Positions 8,260-17,400 of a stretch of 64,000 nt of DNA are shown here, piece by piece. The notes below the pieces were generated by a model that was given only the letters and a program-made list of their open reading frames with translations, had not been told where the DNA came from and made no database searches. The first letter of the stretch is position 1, and every line of letters begins with the position of its first letter. Origin of the DNA: Flammeovirgaceae bacterium UBA1842 (GTDB lineage Bacteria; Bacteroidota; Bacteroidia; Cytophagales; Cyclobacteriaceae); assembly GCA_002338655.1 (NCBI GenBank), contig DDIU01000049.1:239-64238 (forward strand). Direction: 5' to 3'. Both the position numbers and the translations under genes were made by a program.

Positions 8260-8862
8260 TCAACCTTCAAATAACTCCAATTGTTCAGGTAACTGCCGAA
8301 AAGTTTTCCGGTGATATGCAGATAACCCTATACTCCGTATAGCTTCCCGATGTATTGCAGTAGGATAGCCTTTATTTTGATGCCATTGATAATCAGGAAA
8401 TTGCTTCCCGATTTTTATCATATATTCATCACGATACGTTTTAGCTAAAATTGAAGCTGCTGCAATGGACAAGTATTTGCCATCTCCCTTTATGATGCAT
8501 TCGAAAGGAATATCATTATGGGGCTTATAGCGGTTACCGTCAATCAACAGCAACTCAGGAACCGTTTTTAATTGATCTACCGACCGATTCATGGCCAAAT
8601 AGGAAGCATTTAAAATATTTACTTTATCAATTTCATTGTTATCAACAAAGGAAACTGCCCAAGCAAGGGCATCTTTTTCAATGTCCTTTCTAAGCTGTAT
8701 CCTCTTCTTTTCCGACAGTTGTTTGGAGTCATTAAGTAACTTGTGCCTGTATCTTAGAGGCAAAATAACGGCTGCGGCCACCACTGGCCCAGCTAAGCAA
8801 CCTCGGCCGGCTTCATCACAACCGGCCTCAATTATTCCTTTACTAAATGAGGATTTTAACAT
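8260..8862 (-). CDS. rnhB: Ribonuclease HII
   Basis: Cuts RNA in RNA-DNA hybrids and removes single ribonucleotides from DNA. At 200 residues it has normal length. The catalytic acidic motif is CDEAGRGCLAGPV (Asp16, Glu17), with the third acid in LLIDGN (about 106-111) and the YLSIAAASILAKTYRDEYM helix (about 128-147). It is divergent from the NUDIX gene over a 59-bp gap, with back-to-back TAnnTTTG boxes. Confidence 0.95.
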   Translation of the reverse strand: MLKSSFSKGIIEAGCDEAGRGCLAGPVVAAAVILPLRYRHKLLNDSKQLSEKKRIQLRKDIEKDALAWAVSFVDNNEIDKVNILNASYLAMNRSVDQLKTVPELLLIDGNRYKPHNDIPFECIIKGDGKYLSIAAASILAKTYRDEYMIKIGKQFPDYQWHQNKGYPTAIHREAIRSIGLSAYHRKTFRQLPEQLELFEG

Positions 8863-8867
8863 CTTTA

Positions 8868-8916
8868 CAAAATTAGTTTTATCATATAGACTTCAAAACA
8901 TATATGAATAGCTTTG
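8868..8916. promoter_or_regulatory. Divergent rnhB / NUDIX promoters
   Basis: Minus-strand TAATTTTG (8875-8868) lies 5 bp before the rnhB start. Plus-strand TAGCTTTG (8909-8916) lies 5 bp before the ATG at 8922. Both match TAnnTTTG and imply very short or absent leaders. The second box argues against a NUDIX start at 8904, which would place the box inside the coding region. Confidence 0.5.
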
Positions 8917-8921
8917 CAACC

Positions 8922-9479
8922 ATGAAAAATAATAGCAGTCCATGGCAAACGATTTCTTCAGAAACTAAATATAACAATCCGTGGATTGAGGTGGTAGAAG
9001 ACCAAGTGATCAATCCGGGAGGTGGTGAAGGCATTTATGGCAAGGTTCATTTTAAGAATAAAGCCATGGGCATCATCCCAATTGATGAAGAGGGGAATAC
9101 TTGGCTGGTAGGCCAACACCGATACACATTGGATGAATTTTCATGGGAAATTCCTGAAGGTGGATCTCCTATAGGTGAAGATATTTTGGAGGCAGCCAAA
9201 AGGGAATTGAAAGAAGAAACAGGGCTTGAGGCCAACCATTGGGAATTGTTTATGACATTACATACATCCAACTCTGTCACAGACGAAGTAGCTCATGTAT
9301 ATCTGGCGAAAGATTTAAAACATGGTTCGGCTAATTTAGAAGAATCAGAGGCCGACCTTAAAGTGAAGAAATTACCCCTCAAAGAGGCTATACAAATGGC
9401 CTTAGAGGGTAAAATTACCGATAGCATAAGTGTAGCAGGTTTAATGAAAGCAGCCATGCTATTGAATAAAAAGAATTGA
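8922..9479 (+). CDS. NUDIX hydrolase (ADP-ribose pyrophosphatase-like)
   Basis: Hydrolyses a nucleoside diphosphate linked to another group, probably ADP-ribose or an ADP-sugar. The Nudix box is complete: Gly in GGSPIGED, then REL and EETGLE (the GX5EX7REUXEEXGU pattern, about residues 78-100). It is preceded by WLVGQHRYTLDEFSWEIPEG, as in the ADPRase subfamily. The chosen ATG at 8922 gives 185 residues; an in-frame ATG at 8904 would add six. The stop overlaps the MATE start (TGATG). Confidence 0.9.
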   Translation: MKNNSSPWQTISSETKYNNPWIEVVEDQVINPGGGEGIYGKVHFKNKAMGIIPIDEEGNTWLVGQHRYTLDEFSWEIPEGGSPIGEDILEAAKRELKEETGLEANHWELFMTLHTSNSVTDEVAHVYLAKDLKHGSANLEESEADLKVKKLPLKEAIQMALEGKITDSISVAGLMKAAMLLNKKN

Positions 9480-10837
9480 TGATCAAACAAAACTATTTAG
9501 GCCATTTTAAAACCAATTTTCATCTTGCCGTTCCGGTGATGATGAGCCAGCTCGGGCATATGATGGTAGGCGTGGCAGATAGTATTATGGTAGGCAGGTT
9601 GGGAGCTGTGCCACTCGCAGGGGCATCACTAGCCAATGTGATCTTTAATATTACTTTGATGTTTGGCATAGGGGTATCTTATGCCATAACTCCACTTGTG
9701 GCTACTGCCGATGGTGAAGGCAATACATCAAAATCAGCCAACTTTTTAAGACATGCCATTATCATCAACATTCTTACAGGTGTATTTATGTTCTTATTGG
9801 TTTTTGTTGCCAATTCTGGAATCTATCACCTTAACCAGCCATTAGAAGCGGTAGAATTAGCTGTGCCCTATCTAAATGTCATCACCTTTTCGCTTGTTCC
9901 ATTGATGATCTTTCAAACCTTTAGGCAATTTGCAGAAGGTCTCTCCGATACACGCCCAGCTATGGTAATTGTTATTATTTCCAATCTTGTGAATGTTGGT
10001 CTTAACTACATTTTAATCTATGGCAAATTTGGTTTTGACGCCATGGGTTTATTGGGAGCGGGTTATGCTTCCTTGATCTCAAGAGTAGTGTTAGCGTTAT
10101 GGATGGCACTTTATATTTATTATGGGTCGCGCTATTCACCTTACCGTATGGCATTTGCTATTAAAGATTATAGTAAGGCCGTTTTTAGAAAACTGTTATC
10201 GATAGGATTGCCATCAGGGTTTCAACTCATATTTGAAGTGGGGGCATTCGGCTTTGCCGTTATAATGATTGGGTGGATTGGGACGAAGGCATTGGCAGCA
10301 CATCAGATAGCTATTAATCTGGCTGCGGTAAGCTATATGATGGCTTCTGGGCTTTCTGCTGCTGCCACCATCAGGGTTGGCAACCAACTAGGATTAAAGG
10401 ATGTCCCTACTTTGCGAGCGGCTGCCTTTACCTTATACATAATGGTAATTGTATTCATGGGCCTGACCGCCACCCTATTTATAGTAGGTAGGTATTTTTT
10501 GCCCTCACTTTATATAGCAGATGCCACTGTAATAGAAATAGCCAGTTCTTTGTTGATAATCGCTGGTTTCTTTCAGATATCAGATGGCATTCAGGTGCTT
10601 AGTCTGGGTGCGTTACGAGGCCTTCATGATGTAAAAATCCCAACTCTGCTCACATTCATTGCTTACTGGGTACTCGCTTTGCCCATAGGCTACATACTCG
10701 GATTTGTTTTTGACATGGGGGCTACAGGCGTATGGTATGGCTTACTTATTGGCCTTACCATTGTTGCTGTGGCCATGTTGTGGCGATTTAATGTTCTGAC
10801 TAAACGGATGATGGCTAACCTAACACCTGTCAGTTAA
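9479..10837 (+). CDS. MATE-family efflux transporter
   Basis: Na+- or H+-driven multidrug and toxin exporter of the inner membrane. The product has about 452 residues with twelve predicted membrane segments in two homologous halves. AVPVMMSQLGHMMVGVADSI near the N-terminus and the matching GLPSGFQLIFEVGAFGFA near residue 245 mark the start of each half. The ATG at 9479 shares bases with the TGA of the NUDIX gene, so the two are translationally coupled. A TTG three bases earlier is less likely as the start. The substrate is unknown. Confidence 0.93.
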   Translation: MIKQNYLGHFKTNFHLAVPVMMSQLGHMMVGVADSIMVGRLGAVPLAGASLANVIFNITLMFGIGVSYAITPLVATADGEGNTSKSANFLRHAIIINILTGVFMFLLVFVANSGIYHLNQPLEAVELAVPYLNVITFSLVPLMIFQTFRQFAEGLSDTRPAMVIVIISNLVNVGLNYILIYGKFGFDAMGLLGAGYASLISRVVLALWMALYIYYGSRYSPYRMAFAIKDYSKAVFRKLLSIGLPSGFQLIFEVGAFGFAVIMIGWIGTKALAAHQIAINLAAVSYMMASGLSAAATIRVGNQLGLKDVPTLRAAAFTLYIMVIVFMGLTATLFIVGRYFLPSLYIADATVIEIASSLLIIAGFFQISDGIQVLSLGALRGLHDVKIPTLLTFIAYWVLALPIGYILGFVFDMGATGVWYGLLIGLTIVAVAMLWRFNVLTKRMMANLTPVS

Positions 10838-10849
10838 AAATTATTAGTT

Positions 10850-10857
10850 TATCTTTG
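10850..10857 (+). promoter_or_regulatory. Sigma-factor gene promoter (-7 box)
   Basis: TATCTTTG fits TAnnTTTG, and its last base is 7 bp before the ATG at 10865, implying a near-leaderless transcript. No clear -33 TTTG box is seen. Confidence 0.4.
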
Positions 10858-10864
10858 CAGAAGA

Positions 10865-11479
10865 ATGAATCAAAGTACCACAATAGCGCTTTATCAGCCC
10901 ATGATGCAAACAATAGCTCAACGTATGTTGGGTTCTATTGCTGATGCGGAAGATATTGTACAGGATACTTTACTAAAATGGTTGACAATAGACACCGATA
11001 AAATCAGAAATACCAAAGCATATTTGATTAAATCAGTAACCAACAATTGTATAAATCATCTAAATACTCTCAAGCGAAAGAAAGATGAATGCATAGATTC
11101 TATTAAATCACATGAGCTAATAGACAAATACAAGGAAATGGAATTATTCCGTTTTGATTTTGAAAATGAGGTATCTGCGGCTCTTAATGTTATTCATAAA
11201 AAGCTAGAGCCTTTGGAAAAAGGAATCTTTGTACTTCGTGAGTTTTTCGACTTTGAGTATGATGATTTACAAGAGGTGTTTAATAAGAAAAAAGAAAACT
11301 GTAGACAATTATTTTGTAGGGCAAAGGAGAAACTCAACCTTGAAACGTCTAAAATTAAATCTGAGTTATCTGAATCCAATTTCCTTGAATCATTCAAAAA
11401 AGCCTGTGACATGGGCAATCCAAAGGTATTTATTGATCATATAAAAGAAGAAGTAACAGGGAGCAATGAAAAAAAGTAA
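10865..11479 (+). CDS. ECF-type sigma-70 family factor
   Basis: A 204-residue alternative sigma factor. Region 2 is marked by ADAEDIVQDTLLKWL (about 22-36) and a helix ending NTKAYLIKSVTNNCINHL. Region 4 is around PLEKGIFVLREFFDFEYDDLQ (about 116-136), followed by ENCRQLFCRAKEKL. A C-terminal tail of about 40 residues is too short to be the SnoaL domain of the SigJ/ECF41 type, which region 2 resembles. No anti-sigma gene is adjacent, so control may lie in the tail or elsewhere. The next gene encodes a fatty acid desaturase, a possible target. Confidence 0.8.
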   Translation: MNQSTTIALYQPMMQTIAQRMLGSIADAEDIVQDTLLKWLTIDTDKIRNTKAYLIKSVTNNCINHLNTLKRKKDECIDSIKSHELIDKYKEMELFRFDFENEVSAALNVIHKKLEPLEKGIFVLREFFDFEYDDLQEVFNKKKENCRQLFCRAKEKLNLETSKIKSELSESNFLESFKKACDMGNPKVFIDHIKEEVTGSNEKK

Positions 11480-11565
11480 AGTTTTTTGTCACAACATTAA
11501 ACTTTCATTGTCCTACATAGAGAAGGTCTTCTTTTGATCTTATTAACAAGAAATAAATTAATTAA

Positions 11566-12336
11566 ATGGCTGTTATAATAACATTTTTTCTGGCGCACTG
11601 GTACTTATCATTGTTTTTCCAGACATTCTTTTTACATAGATATGCCTCGCATAAGGCATTTACTATGAGTAAATCATGGGAGAAAGTATTTTTTATACTT
11701 ACCTGGTTTTTTCAAGGGTCAAACTACCTGAGCCCTTACGGATATGGGATAATGCATAGAATGCATCATGCATTTGCAGATACACCAGAAGATCCACACT
11801 CACCTAAATATGATGAAAGTCTTTTTAAAATGATGTGGAAAACAAAAACCATCTACTCGGCAATTACCAGCAAAACAATGAAAGTAGATGCTCGCTTTAC
11901 ACAAGATGTACCCGAGTGGCCCGCATTTGACAAGTTTGCCAGATCTTGGGCCTCGCGCCTACTTTGGGGAGCTATCTATGTAGCTATCTACTGGCAGTTT
12001 GCAACAGTGTGGTGGTTATGGTTATTATTACCAATTCAGTTTCTATTGTCCCCTGTTCATGGTGCCATTATCAACTGGTTTGCCCATAAGTATGGCTATA
12101 GGAATTTTGAGGTAGGCGATACTTCTAGGAACTTTCTTCCGGTTGACTTTCTAATGATGGGTGAAAGCTATCATAACAACCATCACAAACATGGAAGTAG
12201 GGCTAATTTTGGTGGCATCAGATGGCATGAGATTGACCCTACGTATCAAATGATAAAGCTTTTAAATAAAGTAGGGATCATAAAATTGGTAAAACAAAAA
12301 GAAGTAGCACTCTCTGATATAAAGAAAGCTGCATAA
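11566..12336 (+). CDS. Acyl-CoA/acyl-lipid desaturase
   Basis: Membrane di-iron enzyme that adds a cis double bond to fatty acyl chains, adjusting membrane fluidity. The three histidine boxes are HRYASH (about 24-29), HRMHH (about 64-68) and HNNHH (about 203-207). Two hydrophobic pairs cross the membrane, near residues 2-22 and 130-165. At 256 residues it is compact for the family. The upstream ECF sigma gene is 86 bp away on the same strand, and a strong terminator follows. Confidence 0.9.
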   Translation: MAVIITFFLAHWYLSLFFQTFFLHRYASHKAFTMSKSWEKVFFILTWFFQGSNYLSPYGYGIMHRMHHAFADTPEDPHSPKYDESLFKMMWKTKTIYSAITSKTMKVDARFTQDVPEWPAFDKFARSWASRLLWGAIYVAIYWQFATVWWLWLLLPIQFLLSPVHGAIINWFAHKYGYRNFEVGDTSRNFLPVDFLMMGESYHNNHHKHGSRANFGGIRWHEIDPTYQMIKLLNKVGIIKLVKQKEVALSDIKKAA

Positions 12337-12374
12337 CACAATTGTCTTACTGCCGACTTTAGGCATTTAAAATT

Positions 12375-12405
12375 AAAGGCTCACAACTATTTGTGGGCCT
12401 TTTTG
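12375..12405 (+). terminator. Rho-independent terminator after the desaturase
   Basis: AAAGGCTCACAA-N4-TTGTGGGCCTTTTT: a GC-containing stem with one mismatch, followed by a T run, 39 bp after the stop codon. Confidence 0.85.
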
Positions 12406-12437
12406 TTGTTAATGGTATAAACTAAAACAAGAGTACA

Positions 12438-13046
12438 TTGAAAACACAAAAACAAACATTAATAGATAAGTCCCGATGGGATAATGCCATTAGTTATTCA
12501 GAATATCGTCAACTAATCGATGGTTTACTCGATCAGAAAAAGACTACTGGTGAAGACCATTCGGATAAAATGATTGAGTATACTCAGCTCAACGTTCAGC
12601 GGATGTCTAAGTGGGATAAAATTTCCATAATCAATGATGAGCTTGCACTTGCGATTGAAAATATAACCAAAAAACAGCACTGGTTGATCATTACTGAGGC
12701 ATGGTGTGGTGATGCTGCTCAGAATATTCCAATAATCAGTAAGATGGCCGATTTAAATGAAAATATTGAGCTTAGATTTATTTTGAGAGATGAAAATCTT
12801 GACATCATGGACAACTACCTGACCAATGGTGGGCGTTCCATTCCTAAATTAATCATCCTAGATGAAGATTTTAATGAACTAGGCACTTGGGGACCAAGGC
12901 CTGAACCCGTTCAAAAGTTACTTGCAGAGTTTAAAAGCAATCCAGAAGCCAGTTATGAAGATTTTGCTGTTATAGTACATACCTGGTATGGAAAAGATAG
13001 GAATGCGACCATACAAAAAGAATTTTTGAGTCTGTTGAGCAAGTAA
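12438..13046 (+). CDS. Thioredoxin-family protein
   Basis: A 202-residue cytosolic thioredoxin-fold protein. The active-site position reads EAWCGDAAQNIP (about 86-97), so only one Cys remains where thioredoxin has CxxC; this is the usual form in this group of uncharacterised bacterial proteins. The cis-Pro region is GGRSIPKLIILD (about 131-142). The start appears to be TTG at 12438, because no ATG follows for over 120 bases. Function beyond a redox or chaperone-like role is not known. Confidence 0.8.
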   Translation: MKTQKQTLIDKSRWDNAISYSEYRQLIDGLLDQKKTTGEDHSDKMIEYTQLNVQRMSKWDKISIINDELALAIENITKKQHWLIITEAWCGDAAQNIPIISKMADLNENIELRFILRDENLDIMDNYLTNGGRSIPKLIILDEDFNELGTWGPRPEPVQKLLAEFKSNPEASYEDFAVIVHTWYGKDRNATIQKEFLSLLSK

Positions 13047-13234
13047 TCAGGCATCAAATAAAGTACATTGATATATTAATTCATAACGTATGTGACTTTT
13101 GTAAAATCGTGAGTCTAATAGGTTAATTAAAGTTGACCAATAGAAGCTAAAAAATTATTTAGTGAATTGAATAGATAGAATTAGAAACAAAGAAACTTAT
13201 TCATATATTCATATCATCTATTGTTAGTAAAACG

Positions 13235-13840
13235 ATGATACATCCAAAAACTGAATTAAAATTCATCAATGATGAAATAGGCTACGGGGTAGTGGCTACA
13301 GATTTCATCCCTGCCGGCACCATTACTTGGGTACTGGACAAGTTGGACAAAGAGCTTACTCCTTCAGAGGTGGAGAAGCTCGACAAGCTCTATCAAGATA
13401 TTCTTGAGGTTTATTCATATCGAAACAGAGAAGGTAATTACATACTTTGTTGGGACAATGGTCGATTTGTCAATCATAGTTTCAACTCCAATTGTTTTAC
13501 TACGGCCTATGATTTTGAAATCGCCATTCGCGATATCAAACCAGGCGAGCAGTTAACTGATGACTATGGCTATTTGAATATTTCTGAACCCTTCAGGGCG
13601 GCTCCCGAAGGCACCAAGCGAAAGGTAGTATATCCTGATGACCTAGTACGCTATGCAAAGGTTTGGGACAAGAAACTGATTAGTCCATTCAAATCCATTC
13701 CTAAAAGGGATCAGCCACTCAGGGCCCTTATTGATAACCAAAAGTGGGAAATGATTGAGCAAATTTCTCAAGGAAAAATGGAGATGGATTCTTTACTTAC
13801 CCTTTACTATCCTCAAGAGAATGCTAAAATGGTGGGATAA
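13235..13840 (+). CDS. SET-domain protein
   Basis: A 201-residue putative protein-lysine methyltransferase. It has the SET order: GYGVVATDFIPAGTITWVLD (about 17-36), the SAM-binding NHSFNSNC (about 87-94) and GEQLTDDYG (about 109-117) with the catalytic Tyr. The post-SET cysteines are absent. The target protein is unknown. It stands between the thioredoxin-like and thioesterase genes, about 190 bp after the former and 47 bp before the latter. Confidence 0.85.
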   Translation: MIHPKTELKFINDEIGYGVVATDFIPAGTITWVLDKLDKELTPSEVEKLDKLYQDILEVYSYRNREGNYILCWDNGRFVNHSFNSNCFTTAYDFEIAIRDIKPGEQLTDDYGYLNISEPFRAAPEGTKRKVVYPDDLVRYAKVWDKKLISPFKSIPKRDQPLRALIDNQKWEMIEQISQGKMEMDSLLTLYYPQENAKMVG

Positions 13841-13887
13841 AGTAAATTAAGTTGGCTTAATCCGTATGCTAATTACTATATTGGAGT

Positions 13888-14445
13888 ATGGAAGAACTCG
13901 CAGGAAGAACAGTAGAACATTCCAAAACCACCATAACTGAGTTGATGATCCCGTCATATGCCAATTTTGGGGGGAAAATTCACGGTGGTATTCTGCTTTC
14001 CTTAATCGATAAGGTGGCTTATGCATGCGCTAGTAAGCATGCTGGCAATTATTGTGTAACCGTATCGGTAGACAGGGTGGAATTTCTGCAACCTGTTGAG
14101 GTGGGTGATTTGGTATCCCTTCATGCTTCGGTCAATTATGTAGGCAACACCTCATTGGTCGTAGGTATAAAAATCATTGCCGAGAATGTGAAACTAGGTA
14201 CCGTAAAACATACCAATACCTCTTACGTGACCATGGTAGCCAAAGGTGATGACCACCAACCAATAAAAGTACCACCACTTATTCTTGACAAACAAATAGA
14301 GGTCAGAAGATTTGTGGAATCAATGAAGAGAAAAGAGCTCATGCAAACCTTTAATGACAAGATGGATGAAACCAAGTCTCAACTTGATACTGAAAAAGCA
14401 TTGAAACTGTTAAAAAACCAACGCTGTATTATAGATTTGGATTAG
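13888..14445 (+). CDS. Acyl-CoA thioesterase (hotdog fold)
   Basis: Hydrolyses acyl-CoA to free acid and CoA. The 185-residue protein has the BFIT/YciA-like hotdog pattern: PSYANFGGKIHGGILLSLID (about 23-42) with the conserved Asn and the Gly-rich helix start, then VTVSVDRVEFLQPVEVGDLV (about 58-77). The C-terminal 50 residues are a charged helical tail. It is convergent with the large FG-GAP gene, with five bases between. Confidence 0.88.
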   Translation: MEELAGRTVEHSKTTITELMIPSYANFGGKIHGGILLSLIDKVAYACASKHAGNYCVTVSVDRVEFLQPVEVGDLVSLHASVNYVGNTSLVVGIKIIAENVKLGTVKHTNTSYVTMVAKGDDHQPIKVPPLILDKQIEVRRFVESMKRKELMQTFNDKMDETKSQLDTEKALKLLKNQRCIIDLD

Positions 14446-14450
14446 AAAAA

Positions 14451-17400
14451 CTACTCTATTAAGACTCTTTGAGTTAAAATTTCATAACCACTTCCATCAT
14501 AAACTTTTATTATATATTGTCCTATAGGAAGTGTTTTTACATTAATGTCCGTTTCTTTATCGAAGAATAATTTTTGCAGGTTATTGCCGCCCATATCATA
14601 TAATTCCACCGATAACCCATTTCTACCTTCTTTGTCAATGATCTTGATCAATTCACTAGTGGGGTTGGGATACATCAACAAGCCACTGGTTTCTTTATCC
14701 GTGCTTAAGATTATCAACTGGCGTACAGTTATTTTACCATCCTCAACTAATGCAGCAATAGATACTTCCTTATCTTTAACTCCTTCACCTATAGTAATAT
14801 CCAAAAAGGACTCTTCATCCATCGGGTAGCCTGGATATTGAATATCGACATTATATTCACCTGGCTTTACACCAGAAATCAAAAATTCACCATTATCATT
14901 GGTATAAACATAATAGGCCAGATCACCAGTTCCAGATGTTCTTGATGTCCTTCTGCCCCTTCTCATAGAAACCCCAACCCTTCTTACCCGCTCTCTTGCC
15001 TCTACTCTGCCACCTGTATCATCACGTTCCTCTTCCAAATATCCAGAAAAGACCCCCACATCCCCAACTGGGTTTGTGTAGATTACAGAAACCAGATCAA
15101 GGTCAAAGTTATTGGCCAAGAACAATGTGTCCGCCTCAGCCCAGAAAGCTGTTCTTCCAGTTGTTTGATAATATGTGGGCAGTGCACCTTGATGTTGTAC
15201 CGTATCAGCAAATCCAACGATTAGATAATCAGCCAGCACCACACTACCAAAACTAAATTCCCCGATATTATTAATATCAACCACTGCAGTAGTATCATAA
15301 CCATCACTCGCTGTCACTTTTAATAAAGTCATCTCGCCCTTTGTGGCTGGATCAGTATCATTAATCAAAAGTCTACCGGTAACTGATGCGGTACCAAATG
15401 CACTTTTCAAAGCGGAGGTCAGCACTAAACTAGGCACGGCACTGTTCTTTGCTTCACAGTAGTAGATCCCTTGATTTTCCCGACTGATGGATTCAATCAC
15501 TATTTGATTTCTAGTACTATCAGTTAATATATTGTCGTTTTTAAACCATTGGTAGGTATTACCGGTGCCATCTACTACAAATGACAATGTAATAGGACTC
15601 CCAACGGGTATTTCTTCATTCTGTGGGGTATCAACAGGAGTTTGAGCCCCCACCACCAGACCTGGAATGGAACCAATAAGCTCAAAGTCTGCAAAATCCA
15701 AATTGTTATCAGATAGGTCAATACTTGTCAGTTTGGTCAACCCGGACAAATCTGCTTGTATTTCTGAGATCTTATTGCCACTTAAATCAACGGTTAGCAA
15801 TTCATTTAGCCCATTGAAAGAAGCGGGAATAACTCCTTCAAGGTTATTATTGTTGAGGTCAAGACCAGTTACCCGATCAGTAGCTACGGTTACGCCAAAC
15901 CAAGTGCTGACATCACCCGTTTTCCAATTTGTTTTATCTGTCCAAGCATCACCATTGGTCACATCATATAAATTTACCAATGCTAAGGAATCGGCCTCCA
16001 ATGAATTTGTGCCCATACCGTCATTTAAAAATATAATTGTTGGGCCGTAGGCTCCACCCATCACAAAATCATTGTTCCCATCATTATCAAAATCACCAAA
16101 AACAGGTTTTGAATAATCATCGGAAATACTGATTAGATCATGATCAAAGGAAAAATTAGCAGACCCATCATTAATCCATACTGAGGTATTTGAAAAATAC
16201 CTCGTTGTCATTAAATCCAAGTCACCATCACCATCTAAATCAGCTAAAGAATTACTATAACTTGTACCTGTGTCCACATTCTGACCACTGTCTGTAAATA
16301 AACCTGTTCCGTCATTTAAAAATACATAACTGTATACAGTACCCCCAGTTTCATAACCATTGGAGGCAAAAACGTCAAGGTCACTATCCCCATCTAAATT
16401 TGCCAGGCTAACATCTGAAATATTAAAATTAGTACCCGATGGGACAATAAATGACCCTAATGTCATGTCACCTGAACCACCATTAAAAACAACCCTTAAA
16501 CCCGAAGTTCCATTGGCTATTATTGCATCAATGTCAGAGTCACCATCAATATCGCCTAATTCAAACTGACTTAGATCATCGGGTGAAATATCAACATTAG
16601 ATAACTCAGCAAAAGATAAACCTCCTTGATTAATAAATGTTTTAAGAAAATAAGTAAATGAGCCAGTCCTGACTAAACTAAAAATATCAAAATCCCCATC
16701 CTTGTCCAAATCTTCCAACTTGAAGCCTCTAACATCAAATATCCCTTGGCCAATACTAGAATTATAAGTAAAGACCCCACTCGTATTCAACCAAATTTCC
16801 AATCCTGGGTAATTGGTGCCATCGTCTATCGCTCTTACCAAATCTAAATCTCCGTCACCATCTAAATCCTTTAATTCCTGCTGGTTACTGTCCCCATCAA
16901 TTTCTTGAGAAACAGTGAAGTTTTGTCCACTTCCATCATTCAGCCAAACCCTTGAACGTCCCGCTTGAACAATATCTAAGTTACCATCCTCATCTACATC
17001 AGCAACATCAATGTCATAGCTAGTAGAAACTAAGGCTAGATCATTTGCACTTTTCACAAACGTAAAAGACCCTTGATTTTCAAATATTGAAATATTAGTG
17101 CCAAATACTATAAAGTCAGTATCTGCATCAGCGTCAAAATCACCAGGTATTGATTGGCCAGGGAATTCATCTCTCAATGTAAACCCACCAAGACCGTCCC
17201 CTTGCATAACATAAGTAGAGTCATTTTCATTGGAAAGTACAATATCGTCAAAATTATCATTATTGATATCTGGTGTATGCACTAAATTAGGATATTGCCC
17301 ATTTAAAATAGAGATTGGCGTTTGGGGAGTAAAAACACCGTTTCCATCATTTAAAAAGGCTGTTATTTCAGAATCTGGATAAATAGAAGTTGCAATTACA

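Noticed and set aside
14545..16569. Plus-strand open frames opposite the FG-GAP gene
   Set aside because: They are antisense to repeated Asp-rich codons and have no family resemblance or start signals.
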